Origin: Planctomycetes bacterium B3_Pla
GTDB taxonomy: Bacteria; Planctomycetota; Phycisphaerae; Sedimentisphaerales; Anaerobacaceae
Length of the DNA: 64,000 bases
Reading direction: 5' to 3'
Assembly (NCBI GenBank): GCA_005223045.1
Contig: NJBM01000016.1
Span: forward strand, 1 to 64,000
The position numbers were made by a program, and so were the translations under genes. Positions within the stretch are counted from its first letter, which is position 1. Each line of letters opens with the position of its first letter. Below are positions 50,858-59,442 of the stretch, one piece after another. The notes beneath the pieces are model-generated. The model saw nothing but the letters and a program-made list of their open reading frames with translations. It was not told where the DNA came from and ran no database searches.

Positions 50858-53159
50858 TCACCTCACATCCATTTCAATTGCTTTCCTTGTAAGCTTCAGG
50901 CCACGCCACCCCCGCTCCCCGCCATGCTTTTGGGTTTCGAGTCCTGCTAATTTCGGCACTGCTTCCTTGCACCGGCGAGGGAATACCTGGCAGCTAATGG
51001 GGCATCGCACGAACTCGCGTTCACAAACGGCCCGGTAGAGAGAGTACAGATGTTTCCGCGATGTAAACGCCTCGCCATCGTCAAACGTGCAATAGGTCTC
51101 GATTATGCGCTTGAGCGGGCTTGCCTCTATCTTGATCTCCTCGATCTCGGCCTTTGATACCTCCGGCAGTGTGAACTTACCCTCGTTGGCCAGCAAGCGG
51201 TTTAGCCCCTCAATCGCCCACACGGCAATGCCCGGACGTTCCTCGGCCAAGTGTGTGTACAATGCACCATCCGGGGCGTCCTTGAAGCTGTGATCGAAGT
51301 GCAGCAGGTTGTACCTGCGGAACAACGTCTGCATTTCATCATGTAGTACGGGTAACGCATTGCTGTAGTACGAGACCTTGCAGAACAAGTGACCATTAAC
51401 GGCTGTTTTGTGCATCCGCCGTATCGACACGGCGTCGTTGCCTGTGATCTGTTTGAGGACACTCAGGAGACTCTGCCCTCGCCTGTTAGTCAGTTTGTCT
51501 TCTTCACTCACTATGACTGCATATTTGCCGATCAAGGAAGCCAAACCAAACTGATCTACACACAATTGCCGTGTGTCAGCCGCCTGGAAGTTTCCGTCGA
51601 GCAGGTGTTGCAGTATACGCATGGCAGTGGTTTTGCCTGATCCTGATTGACCGTAGATGAACATCAATTGCTCCAAGTGGTTTGTCATAATCATGTTGTA
51701 GCCATACCATTCCTGCAACAACGCCATCCGCTCGGCGTCCTCATCAAACCATTGATCCAGTGTGGCCAGCCATTGAGGGCACGTTGCGTTCGTGTCGTAG
51801 TCATAGGACAACGTTGCTGTCGTGAACAGGTTGTCACGGTGCGGGGTCAGCTTATTCTCCAACACATTCAACAGGCCGTTTTTGAACATGATAGTATGAC
51901 TACCATCGAACGGTTTGCCTGAGTCGAGAAGCAATGGCTCCAACACGTCTTTTGCAACTCCGCTAATCACCTGGTCGCGTATAGCAGACAATACCTCTCG
52001 TTTGAACCGAGTGTCAACCAGTACCGGGTCGATGCTTTCAACATACTTTCCTTTGCTCGTAAGCCGCCTGCTTACACGTTCAAAACCACGAAACGCGCGA
52101 GAGATTCGTGACTCCAGAACCCCGACATCTACACGGTGGTATTTTCCATCCCCATACTTCCACCAGTCGTCTTGATGATAAAGCAGACGGCTGCCGAAAC
52201 CCGCAATAAACACCGAGGCGAGTTTGCTGTAATCTGTCTTGCCGTAGATCAACTTGCCCGCACACCCCTCATCCGCTACAGTGGTTCCATTTTTGTCGAT
52301 GTATTCGAGCAACTCCTCTTGGATCAGCCCTGCCGCCTTCCATTTCCGAAGGTCTTTGATCCCTTCCGGTGGCATTATCATAGTGCGGCTGTGGCAGACT
52401 CCCTGTAGCCGAGCAAAGGTTGTGTGCATCCCAGTCTTACCTGCCCCAGCATCGTTCTCCCCAATGATAACAACGTCACGCCCACCAAAGAGCCCGATCA
52501 ACGCTGTACCTCCACCTTGGGCCGTAGGCTTGGCCGACTGCTACGAAGCCCAGATCAAAGGCTGTGCATACATCTGATGCACCCTCGACTATCAGGACGG
52601 GATGAGGCGACGGTAACAGGGGTGAGTTAGTTCCTGTTCGGGGTGCTCGTTGTTTGTCAATGATGTGCAAGTACCCAGGCGCGTTGTCGGACAATGGCCG
52701 ATCAGACCCTTCCGATACGTGAACACACACGACGGCGTTGGGGTTGTCGTACTCACCCTCTGGGTACATACACCCGTCTGATTTGCTACAGATACGGCAC
52801 GGCTTGTCCACGGAGACTCTGGCCCACTCTCTCTTTTCATAGGGAGCGGATTGCTGTTGTTCGTGGTTAACTGCGTAGGTCAAGCCCCTCTCGGAGCCTT
52901 TCACCATGTATTTGGCTCCATCCATGAGCCGCTTGGAGAGACCGATCACATTACCCTCATCATCCCGCTCTGGGAATGTCCATGCACAGTTGCCGAGCTC
53001 ATCAACTGGGTAAATACCTACATCAACCGCATGAAGCGAGGCCACTGATACTCCGAGTTGATCGGCGAGTTTACCGAACAAGGCCGGAAACATGGTCATA
53101 TTGTGTGTGAACACCTCATGGAGTTCGGATACGTCTTTCTTACTCATCTTAGCCATCAT
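50858..53159 (-). pseudogene. D5-type primase-helicase split by a frameshift
   Basis: Two overlapping frames form one protein. The 5' part (53159-52476) holds a primase-like N-terminus with a Cys cluster (CRICSKSDGC) and the first TOPRIM motif (PVLIVEGASDVCTAFDLGF). The 3' part (to 50858) resumes with PTAQGGGTALIGLFGGRDVV, the second TOPRIM motif IIGENDAG, and an SF3-type helicase with Walker A YGQSGSGKTT and VSEEDKL. The switch is near 52530, in GGCCAAGCCTACGG, where removing one base restores the frame. It may be a true mutation, a read error or a programmed shift. TAAGGAAGG before 53159 sets the start. Confidence 0.75.
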
Positions 53160-53170
53160 GGTTTCCTTCC

Positions 53171-53359
53171 TTAAACGGTCTTCGGACAGCCAGCCTCGAT
53201 CCATTCTGAAACATCACTGGCCCTCCAGCGCCGACTGGACCCGACTGTCACTGGCTCCGGCAATGCTCCCGCCGAACGCAAACGCCAGACGGTTCTGGTC
53301 GAGACTGACAAGAGGTTGGCTAATTCTTTGGCGCTCAATAGTTGATTGTTCATAATCAC
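53171..53359 (-). CDS. AlpA/excisionase-type DNA-binding protein
   Basis: A 62-residue helix-turn-helix protein (LLSAKELANLLSVSTRTVWR, then SSRRWRASDVSEWIE), the AlpA/MerR-like fold used by excisionases and phage regulators. The start GTG at 53359 overlaps the stop of the preceding gene in GTGA; an ATG two codons later is the alternative. Confidence 0.78.
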   Translation of the reverse strand: MIMNNQLLSAKELANLLSVSTRTVWRLRSAGALPEPVTVGSSRRWRASDVSEWIEAGCPKTV

Positions 53360-53547
53360 CCCCGCACCTGTATCTGCATGTTGAAGATTTTTTCCTTGAT
53401 GGCGGCGACTTGTACCTCGTTGAAGAGCCGAATGATCCCGACTCGATCAACTGGTTTGAGACGGTGCCTCCTGATAATGTACTCTACTCTTGTGGGTGGC
53501 TCTCGTAGCATCTCTGCGATTTGGCCGGTTGTAAACAGGTCACTCAT
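53356..53547 (-). CDS. Small winged-helix DNA-binding protein
   Basis: GGAGGG precedes the ATG at 53547. The 63-residue product (LFTTGQIAEMLREPPTRVEY, then IIRRHRLKPVDRVGIIRLFN) is related to the protein at 41957 of the adjacent element, suggesting that both elements draw on the same module. It leads a minus-strand operon with the AlpA-like protein and the primase-helicase. Confidence 0.72.
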   Translation of the reverse strand: MSDLFTTGQIAEMLREPPTRVEYIIRRHRLKPVDRVGIIRLFNEVQVAAIKEKIFNMQIQVRG

Positions 53548-54301
53548 GGTCAATCCCTCCAACACTGAACGTCAATTGCATAAACAAAAACGGCTGATAG
53601 GTTACACAGCCCACCAACTTTTTACCGACTTGACCACATAGGTCTTTCCCACTATACGTAGAAAAGCACCCTAATTTGGGGCTATTCGGAGGATGTTTTT
53701 TTGGAGTACATTACTTAACTGTGTATGCAACAAAGAGATAAAATTTTCTGACTATTTTATTTTTTCGGAGCTTTTCTTGTGGGACGTGACTTCTCATCCA
53801 GTTTATTAGGATTGTATGGATTGTATGGCTGAGCAAATTTTTTGGGAAAAGTGTATTTTTTGGGATGTGGGTGTCGTGGGTGGTAAAGGGTTGTGTGGCT
53901 AATCCGAAACTTTCCCCATGTCGTTTCGAGTCCCTGATAGGGGTACGAGGAGTCCCAAGCAGCCAAGGCGGAAGGTGCCACCCCACCCCCCTTCGGTTGC
54001 GGTGGCACGAACGGCGACGAGAGCAGCAGGAGCGCATAGAACAGCCATGACACCTGTTTAGCTGTGGCAATGAACCCCGCACGACGCTACCCGTTCTTGA
54101 TGATTAGGTCGAAACGTCCTGTAACAGTTCTTTTTCTGAGTGGGAATATCTGCTTCTACGTACCTTGAACGGAGGTGAGCAACCGAACTAAAATCCCCTT
54201 GTGAAATATCCGATATATTGATAGCGGATATGCTGTTTCAATCCCAGAGGAGCCGGTCTTTGTCGGAGGAGAATCAAAATGAGTGATACCCGAAGGATTA
54301 C
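53548..54301. other. Intergenic, probable divergent promoter region
   Basis: No supported gene. It separates the minus-strand replication operon from + strand genes. A tandem GGATTGTAT pair lies at about 53811-53828. A segment at 53930 (TTCGAGTCC...GAGGAGTCCC) has short repeats of GAGTCC that recur at 55206-55230. Confidence 0.4.
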
Positions 54302-54718
54302 ATGATGAACTTCAAACGTGGATTCAAAAGAATCACATTTGCGTTGGCAACACTTGCTGCTCTCTCAGGTACTGTAATTGGTGTCAGCATAGTCATCAAT
54401 GAGTACGAATATTACGGGGGAGGTTACTATACTCCCAACACTTACAAGGGTTACGGGGGAGTTTACATTGGGTCTGACAACATAGAAAGCCAAGACGAAT
54501 TAACAAGTGATTTATTGTCTACACCGGGCTTGGTGGGATTATGCGTAGCGGCAGGTCTGGCTGGCGGTCTCGCTGGATTTTCCAGTCTATGGTTCAGTGG
54601 TCTGGCAATATACAAATTTATCAAGTGGCTCATTCTTGGTTTTTGTGAGGACGTGAACAGCAAACAGGCGGAAGGTATTGAGGCAAAACGAAAATCTGTT
54701 ATTGGAGAATCAACATGA
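54302..54718 (+). CDS. Small membrane protein
   Basis: A 138-residue protein with two hydrophobic segments (FALATLAALSGTVIGVSIVI and GLVGLCVAAGLAGGLAGFSS plus LWFSGLAIYKFIKWLILGF). A Tyr/Gly-rich loop (YEYYGGGYYTPNTYKGYGGV) lies between them. AAGGA precedes the ATG pair at 54302/54305. It overlaps the next gene by 4 bp. No family recognised. Confidence 0.68.
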   Translation: MMNFKRGFKRITFALATLAALSGTVIGVSIVINEYEYYGGGYYTPNTYKGYGGVYIGSDNIESQDELTSDLLSTPGLVGLCVAAGLAGGLAGFSSLWFSGLAIYKFIKWLILGFCEDVNSKQAEGIEAKRKSVIGEST

Positions 54719-55035
54719 AAAAAGAACTCTCTGCAAAAAGCAGGCGCAACATTTATGTTGGGGCATGGTTTTTTATTATTTTTCAGTTTATGGCTCTTCT
54801 GGGTTCCACAGGTGACAGCCAACAACGTGATCCCATAATCGAGTCTTTTCTGCAATACCCTACATTAGCAAACATAGGAATCACAATTGCTTTTCTTCTT
54901 GGTGGGAATATGCTGGCTATTGGAGCACTGATAGCTGGCTTAGCTTTATGGCGACACGATATTAAAGAGGAAGGCAAAACAATAATTGTTGCAGCAATTG
55001 TTGCCATAAGTTTAGGAATAATATTGGCATTCTAA
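54715..55035 (+). CDS. Small membrane protein, partner of the 54302 gene
   Basis: The ATG overlaps the upstream stop (ATGA). Three hydrophobic segments span 106 residues (YVGAWFFIIFQFMALLGS; LANIGITIAFLLGGNMLAIGA; IIVAAIVAISLGIILAF). Coupling implies joint function with the preceding protein. No family recognised. Confidence 0.65.
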   Translation: MKKELSAKSRRNIYVGAWFFIIFQFMALLGSTGDSQQRDPIIESFLQYPTLANIGITIAFLLGGNMLAIGALIAGLALWRHDIKEEGKTIIVAAIVAISLGIILAF

Positions 55036-55486
55036 AAATCTCTCCATCCAACGTTCATCGTGTACGTGTATAAGGTGGGAAAAAAAGAGTTGATATTTTC
55101 CCGTCCCAAAATACAGATACATTCTAATAGACCTTATTCCCCCTAAGCCTCAAGTTCATAGAAGGCTAAGTCAATTGCCCAACAAAAAAATGCCGTGTCG
55201 GATTCGAGTCCAAGATGGGTGTCTGGGACTCCTACCCGGCCTCGACCGAGGGTAGTACCCCTCGGTATTAAAACAAAAACGACCATACTCTCGTGGCCAA
55301 CAAGACGACTTTTCCCCGTCTTTTCACCTGCAATCTATCGGCAATCATAGCGAAAAGCCAGAGCAAAGACAAAGCAAACGCTACCTATGTCACTCGGTCT
55401 TATATGCACTCGGTCATACACTTGTTATAATTGTAGCAAGTGACATCAAGTTTATCAAGAAAGTGTACAAAACTGCTATGTTTTAC
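55036..55486. other. Intergenic with hairpin and direct repeats
   Basis: No gene is supported. A hairpin at 55245-55266 (ACCGAGGG/CCCTCGGT) may end the 54302 operon, though no T-run follows. Direct repeats CACTCGGTC (55391, 55407) and GCAAGTGACATC (55436, and 55489 inside the promoter) look like operator sites. Confidence 0.45.
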
Positions 55487-55515
55487 TTGCAAGTGACATC
55501 TTTTTCGTGTATAAT
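55487..55515 (+). promoter_or_regulatory. Sigma-70 promoter with operator-like repeat
   Basis: TTGCAA (55487-55492), 17-bp spacer, TATAAT (55510-55515). The repeat GCAAGTGACATC covers the -35 and the start of the spacer and recurs 53 bp upstream. The leader to 55667 is about 145 nt. Confidence 0.65.
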
Positions 55516-55666
55516 ATGAGTAGAGCACGAGGGAAAAATGATAAAGTAGACACACCAATCAAGTGGCTCGATTTCATACCGTGAACTTTCGAGCCGAAAC
55601 AAAAGTGGCCGGGCGATGCTGCAAACATCCCCGACCGTGACCCTAAACTGGTTAGGAGTTTAGAGT

Positions 55667-55987
55667 ATGAAGAACCTACCAAAACAAACCCAAAGCAGCA
55701 AGTCAAATCACTCAATTATCGAAGTCCTGGAGTTCTGCAAGGCTCGGAACCTGCCCGCCCGTGTTGTCGGCAAGTGGGTATGGGTTAAGTTTGACAGCAA
55801 GCCAAATGCAGAAATCAGGCAAGCCCTGAAAGACTTCGGCTTTCGATGGTCAAGACGACGTGGTCAGTGGTCGCACTCTTGCGGATACAGTTCACGTCCT
55901 GCCCACTCATATCGTCCCTGGGACAAGTACAGGACTATCAGCTTAGATGAAGCCTACCAAAGTGTCGGAATGGAGGTGACGCTATGA
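55667..55987 (+). CDS. Small phage/plasmid-type protein
   Basis: GGAG precedes the ATG. The 106-residue product (VLEFCKARNLPARVVGKWVW ... IRQALKDFGFRWSRRRGQWS) has an Arg/Trp-rich segment resembling short ORFs of plasmids and phages of unknown role. The gene overlaps the next by 4 bp (ATGA). Confidence 0.68.
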   Translation: MKNLPKQTQSSKSNHSIIEVLEFCKARNLPARVVGKWVWVKFDSKPNAEIRQALKDFGFRWSRRRGQWSHSCGYSSRPAHSYRPWDKYRTISLDEAYQSVGMEVTL

Positions 55988-56421
55988 CTATCACTGACGA
56001 TCTAAGAGAGAAGCTGACCGCTCTGGCTTTCGATATGACGGACAATTTCTGCTATGGCTGTTATAAGGTGGTCCAGGGTGAAAAATGCCCGTCCTGCGGC
56101 ACTGACGACTTTATGAGGCACCTGGACGGCGTCGGTGTTGAATATGGCACAGACTGGGTTATCGAGCATTTGATAAAACAGCATTGCACACCTATTGACG
56201 CCGAAGAGCAATTCGAGGAGCTATTGAGTGAGACCTGCGAAACGGTCAAAATCGGTAGTCTTGAGTATGACCCTGGCTATGTCCTAAGAAACATCGACCC
56301 TGTAGCGTTTCGTTGCGGTGTCTCTGATATGCTTGCAGGCGATGAAGACCTGTACACAGAAATTGACTGCCAATACTACAACGTATGTGACATCGAAAAC
56401 ATGGCCGAAGAACTGAGTTGA
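55984..56421 (+). CDS. Zinc-ribbon protein
   Basis: A 145-residue protein with one zinc ribbon (FCYGCYKVVQGEKCPSCGTD, four Cys) near the N-terminus and an acidic C-terminus (EDLYTEIDCQYYNVCDIENM). Translationally coupled to the gene before. Function unknown. Confidence 0.68.
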   Translation: MTITDDLREKLTALAFDMTDNFCYGCYKVVQGEKCPSCGTDDFMRHLDGVGVEYGTDWVIEHLIKQHCTPIDAEEQFEELLSETCETVKIGSLEYDPGYVLRNIDPVAFRCGVSDMLAGDEDLYTEIDCQYYNVCDIENMAEELS

Positions 56422-56475
56422 CAACGGGGGGCGGTCTTCGGACTGCCCCTGTTTCTATAGCATGAGGGCAAAAAG

Positions 56476-56613
56476 ATGAGTACCAAGATAATCAGACCAA
56501 GAAACTCGATTACATGTCGCAATGGCAAATATATCGAGCGAGAGAACGCAGGCAAGATCAGAGTCAAATGTGATAAATGCCGAGATCGGCGTAGTTGTAT
56601 GAACGAAGCCTAA
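56476..56613 (+). CDS. Very small Cys-rich protein
   Basis: GAGGG lies eight bases before the ATG. The 45-residue product has four Cys (ITCRNGKYIE, VKCDKCRDRRSCMNEA) that could bind zinc, and is basic. Its position and spacing fit the operon. No family recognised. Confidence 0.55.
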   Translation: MSTKIIRPRNSITCRNGKYIERENAGKIRVKCDKCRDRRSCMNEA

Positions 56614-56654
56614 ACCTTACAAACAGCAATAGAATAATGGCAGAGGGACAAAAG

Positions 56655-57305
56655 ATGAAAACTACAACACTATTTGAGAAATACAGACCAACTACGTTTG
56701 ACGATGTTTTAGGTCAAGAGAAAGCTATCAACAAAGTCAAGTTATTGCTTGCCCGTGGTTGGGGCGGACGTGCTTGGTGGTTGTCCGGTGCAAGTGGAAC
56801 CGGCAAGACTACTATCGCCCGAATTATCGCTGGCTACGGTGCCGATGACTTCTATATCACTGAGTACGATAGTGCCGATGCAATGACAGCAGCCGAAATC
56901 AGCAGGCTTGAACAGGATATGTGCTATCTGGCTCCGGGCAAGGGCGGCAGAGCCTATATTATCAATGAAGCACACGGACTGCGAAAGCCGATGATCCGGC
57001 GTTTGCTTGGCTTGTTAGAACGTATTCCAAACCACGTCTGCATTATCTTCACAACAACCAAAACAGGTGAATCTTCACTGTTTGACGAGCAAGTAGATGC
57101 ACACCCTTTGCTTTCCCGTTGTGCCAAGATCGAATTGACAAATCAGGGCTTGGCAAAGGTATTCGCTGAGCACTGTCGGCAGATAGCTACAGTTGAAAAT
57201 CTGAACGGAAAGCCTCTGCAAAGCTATATCAAACTTGCCCAAAGCTGCAAGAACAACTGCCGTCAAATGCTTATGACAATTGAGACAGGTGACATGTTAC
57301 TCTAA
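56655..57305 (+). CDS. Clamp-loader-like AAA+ ATPase
   Basis: AGAGGGA precedes the ATG at 56655; an earlier ATG at 56637 has none. The 216-residue protein opens like DnaX/RFC small subunits (LFEKYRPTTFDDVLGQEKAI), with Walker A SGASGTGKTT, sensor 1 region IIFTTTK and the SRC-type motif PLLSRCAKIEL. The Walker B reads YIINEAH, with Asn for the usual Asp, so hydrolysis may be weak. It lacks the C-terminal collar domain. Bacterial elements rarely carry such a protein; it may load a clamp or regulate replication. Confidence 0.78.
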   Translation: MKTTTLFEKYRPTTFDDVLGQEKAINKVKLLLARGWGGRAWWLSGASGTGKTTIARIIAGYGADDFYITEYDSADAMTAAEISRLEQDMCYLAPGKGGRAYIINEAHGLRKPMIRRLLGLLERIPNHVCIIFTTTKTGESSLFDEQVDAHPLLSRCAKIELTNQGLAKVFAEHCRQIATVENLNGKPLQSYIKLAQSCKNNCRQMLMTIETGDMLL

Positions 57306-57322
57306 TCGAGGGGACTATAATC

Positions 57323-57943
57323 ATGGCAAAACGAAAAACAAGAGGCGGACTGGCCCCGGACAAATACTTGTCTGATATCCAACTGAAAAAACTGAGACAA
57401 TACGTGAAAGACATGGCCGACTTAGCGAGACAGCGAGGTAGCGAGCGGGCTATCATAGATGAGTTGGTAGTTGAGCTACTTACCAATACAGGATTGAGAG
57501 CTTCTGAATTGTGTGACCTGAACATCGAAGATTTGCCCGTATCACATGGCAAGGATTCTGTCTGGATACGAGACGGCAAAGGAAACGTAACCAGGGTAGT
57601 GGATATACCTGAGAAGCTGGTAAAGCGTCTTGAGCGGTTTGTGAAGCTATATCGCAAAGGTGCGAAACCTAATGAGCCTTTGTTAGCAAGTACAAACGGC
57701 AAACGGATGATTTATCGTAGCATATACGAGAAGATGAAAAAACTCGGTAACAAGTCCAGTATCGGCAAACTGCATCCGCACATGTTACGGCATACTTACC
57801 TTACGAGGCTCTATAACGTAGAACATGACCTCCGGTTCGTTCAAGATCAGGCAGGCCATGCCTCTCCGACGACCACGGCGATATATGCCAAGACGAACAA
57901 CAAAGCACGTAAAAGGCAGGTCGATGCTTTGGACGATAATTAA
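57323..57943 (+). CDS. Tyrosine recombinase, catalytic-domain form
   Basis: GAGGGG precedes the ATG. In 206 residues all catalytic residues are seen: TGLRASELCD (Arg), HPHMLRHTYL (His-x-x-Arg), AGHASPTTTAIYAKT (His, Tyr). The N-terminal core-binding domain is mostly missing, as in the protein at 28520. It is 17 bp from the clamp-loader-like gene and so probably co-transcribed. It may resolve dimers or shuffle sites in the element. Confidence 0.85.
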   Translation: MAKRKTRGGLAPDKYLSDIQLKKLRQYVKDMADLARQRGSERAIIDELVVELLTNTGLRASELCDLNIEDLPVSHGKDSVWIRDGKGNVTRVVDIPEKLVKRLERFVKLYRKGAKPNEPLLASTNGKRMIYRSIYEKMKKLGNKSSIGKLHPHMLRHTYLTRLYNVEHDLRFVQDQAGHASPTTTAIYAKTNNKARKRQVDALDDN

Positions 57944-58048
57944 GCTTGGTAGATGTGCCATTGAGGGTATTGAATATTCTTCTAAGTTCAGTTAAGATAC
58001 GTACAGCTAAAAGGCAGACTGTCAAAAATTATTAAAGGTATTTCAAGG

Positions 58049-58285
58049 ATGGACCATAACCTTCACAAAACGAAAATCGAATGGAAAAGATCAGATAAGG
58101 GCAGAGTCTGTAAAGCGATGGCAGTTGCTGATAACGGCACTGTCATCGTTGAGGCATATATTGCGATTCCAAACAATGTGTCCAGTGAACTTTTTAGAGC
58201 CTGGGGTAATTCGGCAAATGAAATAGTCGAGAAAGCTGCACTTGAAGAATTAGAATTCAAGCTGAACAATAGCACCTTGTTTTAG
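58049..58285 (+). CDS. Small unknown protein
   Basis: A 78-residue frame after CAAGG. It has a strand-rich half (KIEWKRSDKGRVCKAMAVAD) and a helical half (NEIVEKAALEELEFKLNNST). No family recognised. Confidence 0.5.
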   Translation: MDHNLHKTKIEWKRSDKGRVCKAMAVADNGTVIVEAYIAIPNNVSSELFRAWGNSANEIVEKAALEELEFKLNNSTLF

Positions 58286-58534
58286 TGCTTGTGCAGACGC
58301 CGAGACCAATAACCAGCAATCAGCAACAATTTATAAAAAGTTCATTGTATGAGGAAGAAAGTGAGATTCTGGATTTCAACTGAGACCATTATAGGTTTGA
58401 TAAAGCTACAGACTGTGTAGTCGGCGTCAATAAGCATTTGAAAGATGCCTCGCTGCAACAGTCTGTAAACTCTAAAACTCAACTGTCGGTCCGCGCGGAT
58501 TTTCGCTCTGCAATCTACATTTTCTTGATCCGTC

Positions 58535-59281
58535 TCAATCTTGAACCTGAGCGAATACAGAAAAGTATTTTGCTCTCCCTGGATCAGAGATTTTTTCATT
58601 GAACAACCACTCGAACTTGTTTATTTTCTTTTCTTCGTCCCACAGTGCCGGTTGCTTAGGAGGATAATAGGATGGAGCGGACCCATTGAAACACCAAACG
58701 GAGAACGGTCTTCCTTTCCCGGACCACATGTAAATCCATATTGCCTTTTGTGCCTCTCCTATTTCCATCCCCAGCCCCTGATAATCCGATGGTTGGATAG
58801 CCCCGCAGAAGAAAAGGTGTTGGCCATAACCTAATTCTACTTCATATTGCAGAAAAAGTCCATAAGCACACTTCCGTTCAAAAGTGCAATCACCTAATAT
58901 TTTCGCTGATACCAATAAGTTCTCACCCACGTCTTCATAAATTATTTTCACATTGTCGAGGACATCTTTGTTCTCTATGAGTTTCCTGTAATCGAAGGTC
59001 TCTTCACCTCTATAAACACAACCATAGGGATTCTCCATGCCTCTACGTACCCGCTTAAGGCTAACCTGTTGTCCTTCTTTTGCCTGATAATCATCTTTGA
59101 ACTTGATTATGTCCATATCCTTAATGCAAAGCAGTCCGGCACTCACATTGAACTCATAGAGGCTGATACTGTGCAGACTTGTAACCAAGCTAACACTTGG
59201 AATGTTGCCACATTCTTTGGCCAGTCTATCAGCAAGCCCAAAGTCATCAATGATGAAACCATTTGAGTTGTCGTTACCCAT
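58535..59281 (-). CDS. Unknown protein
   Basis: AAGGAG lies seven bases before the ATG at 59281; the frame's earlier start has none. The 248-residue product is strand-rich (VKIIYEDVGENLLVSAKILG; CAYGLFLQYEVELGYGQHLF) and ends with a Trp-rich segment (AIWIYMWSGKGRPFSVWCFN). No family recognised. It lies downstream of hsdR on the same strand, separated by 160 bp, and may belong to the restriction locus as cargo. Confidence 0.65.
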   Translation of the reverse strand: MGNDNSNGFIIDDFGLADRLAKECGNIPSVSLVTSLHSISLYEFNVSAGLLCIKDMDIIKFKDDYQAKEGQQVSLKRVRRGMENPYGCVYRGEETFDYRKLIENKDVLDNVKIIYEDVGENLLVSAKILGDCTFERKCAYGLFLQYEVELGYGQHLFFCGAIQPSDYQGLGMEIGEAQKAIWIYMWSGKGRPFSVWCFNGSAPSYYPPKQPALWDEEKKINKFEWLFNEKISDPGRAKYFSVFAQVQD

Positions 59282-59442
59282 GATTCGACTCCTTCTGATA
59301 TCCGTTTCAAAATAGACTATCACTCCGCACTGCGGAAAACGAAAGACACATTACTCAGTCCTCAAATCCTCATAAATGCTGCTAAACTGCTCTAATGTCG
59401 CTTCGATAGTATCGAATTACAAACTCATCGGCTTTGGCGGGA

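Noticed and set aside
53711..54082. Frames on both strands in the 53566-54301 gap
   Set aside because: Composition is irregular, no ribosome binding sites are present, and the stretch separates divergent operons.
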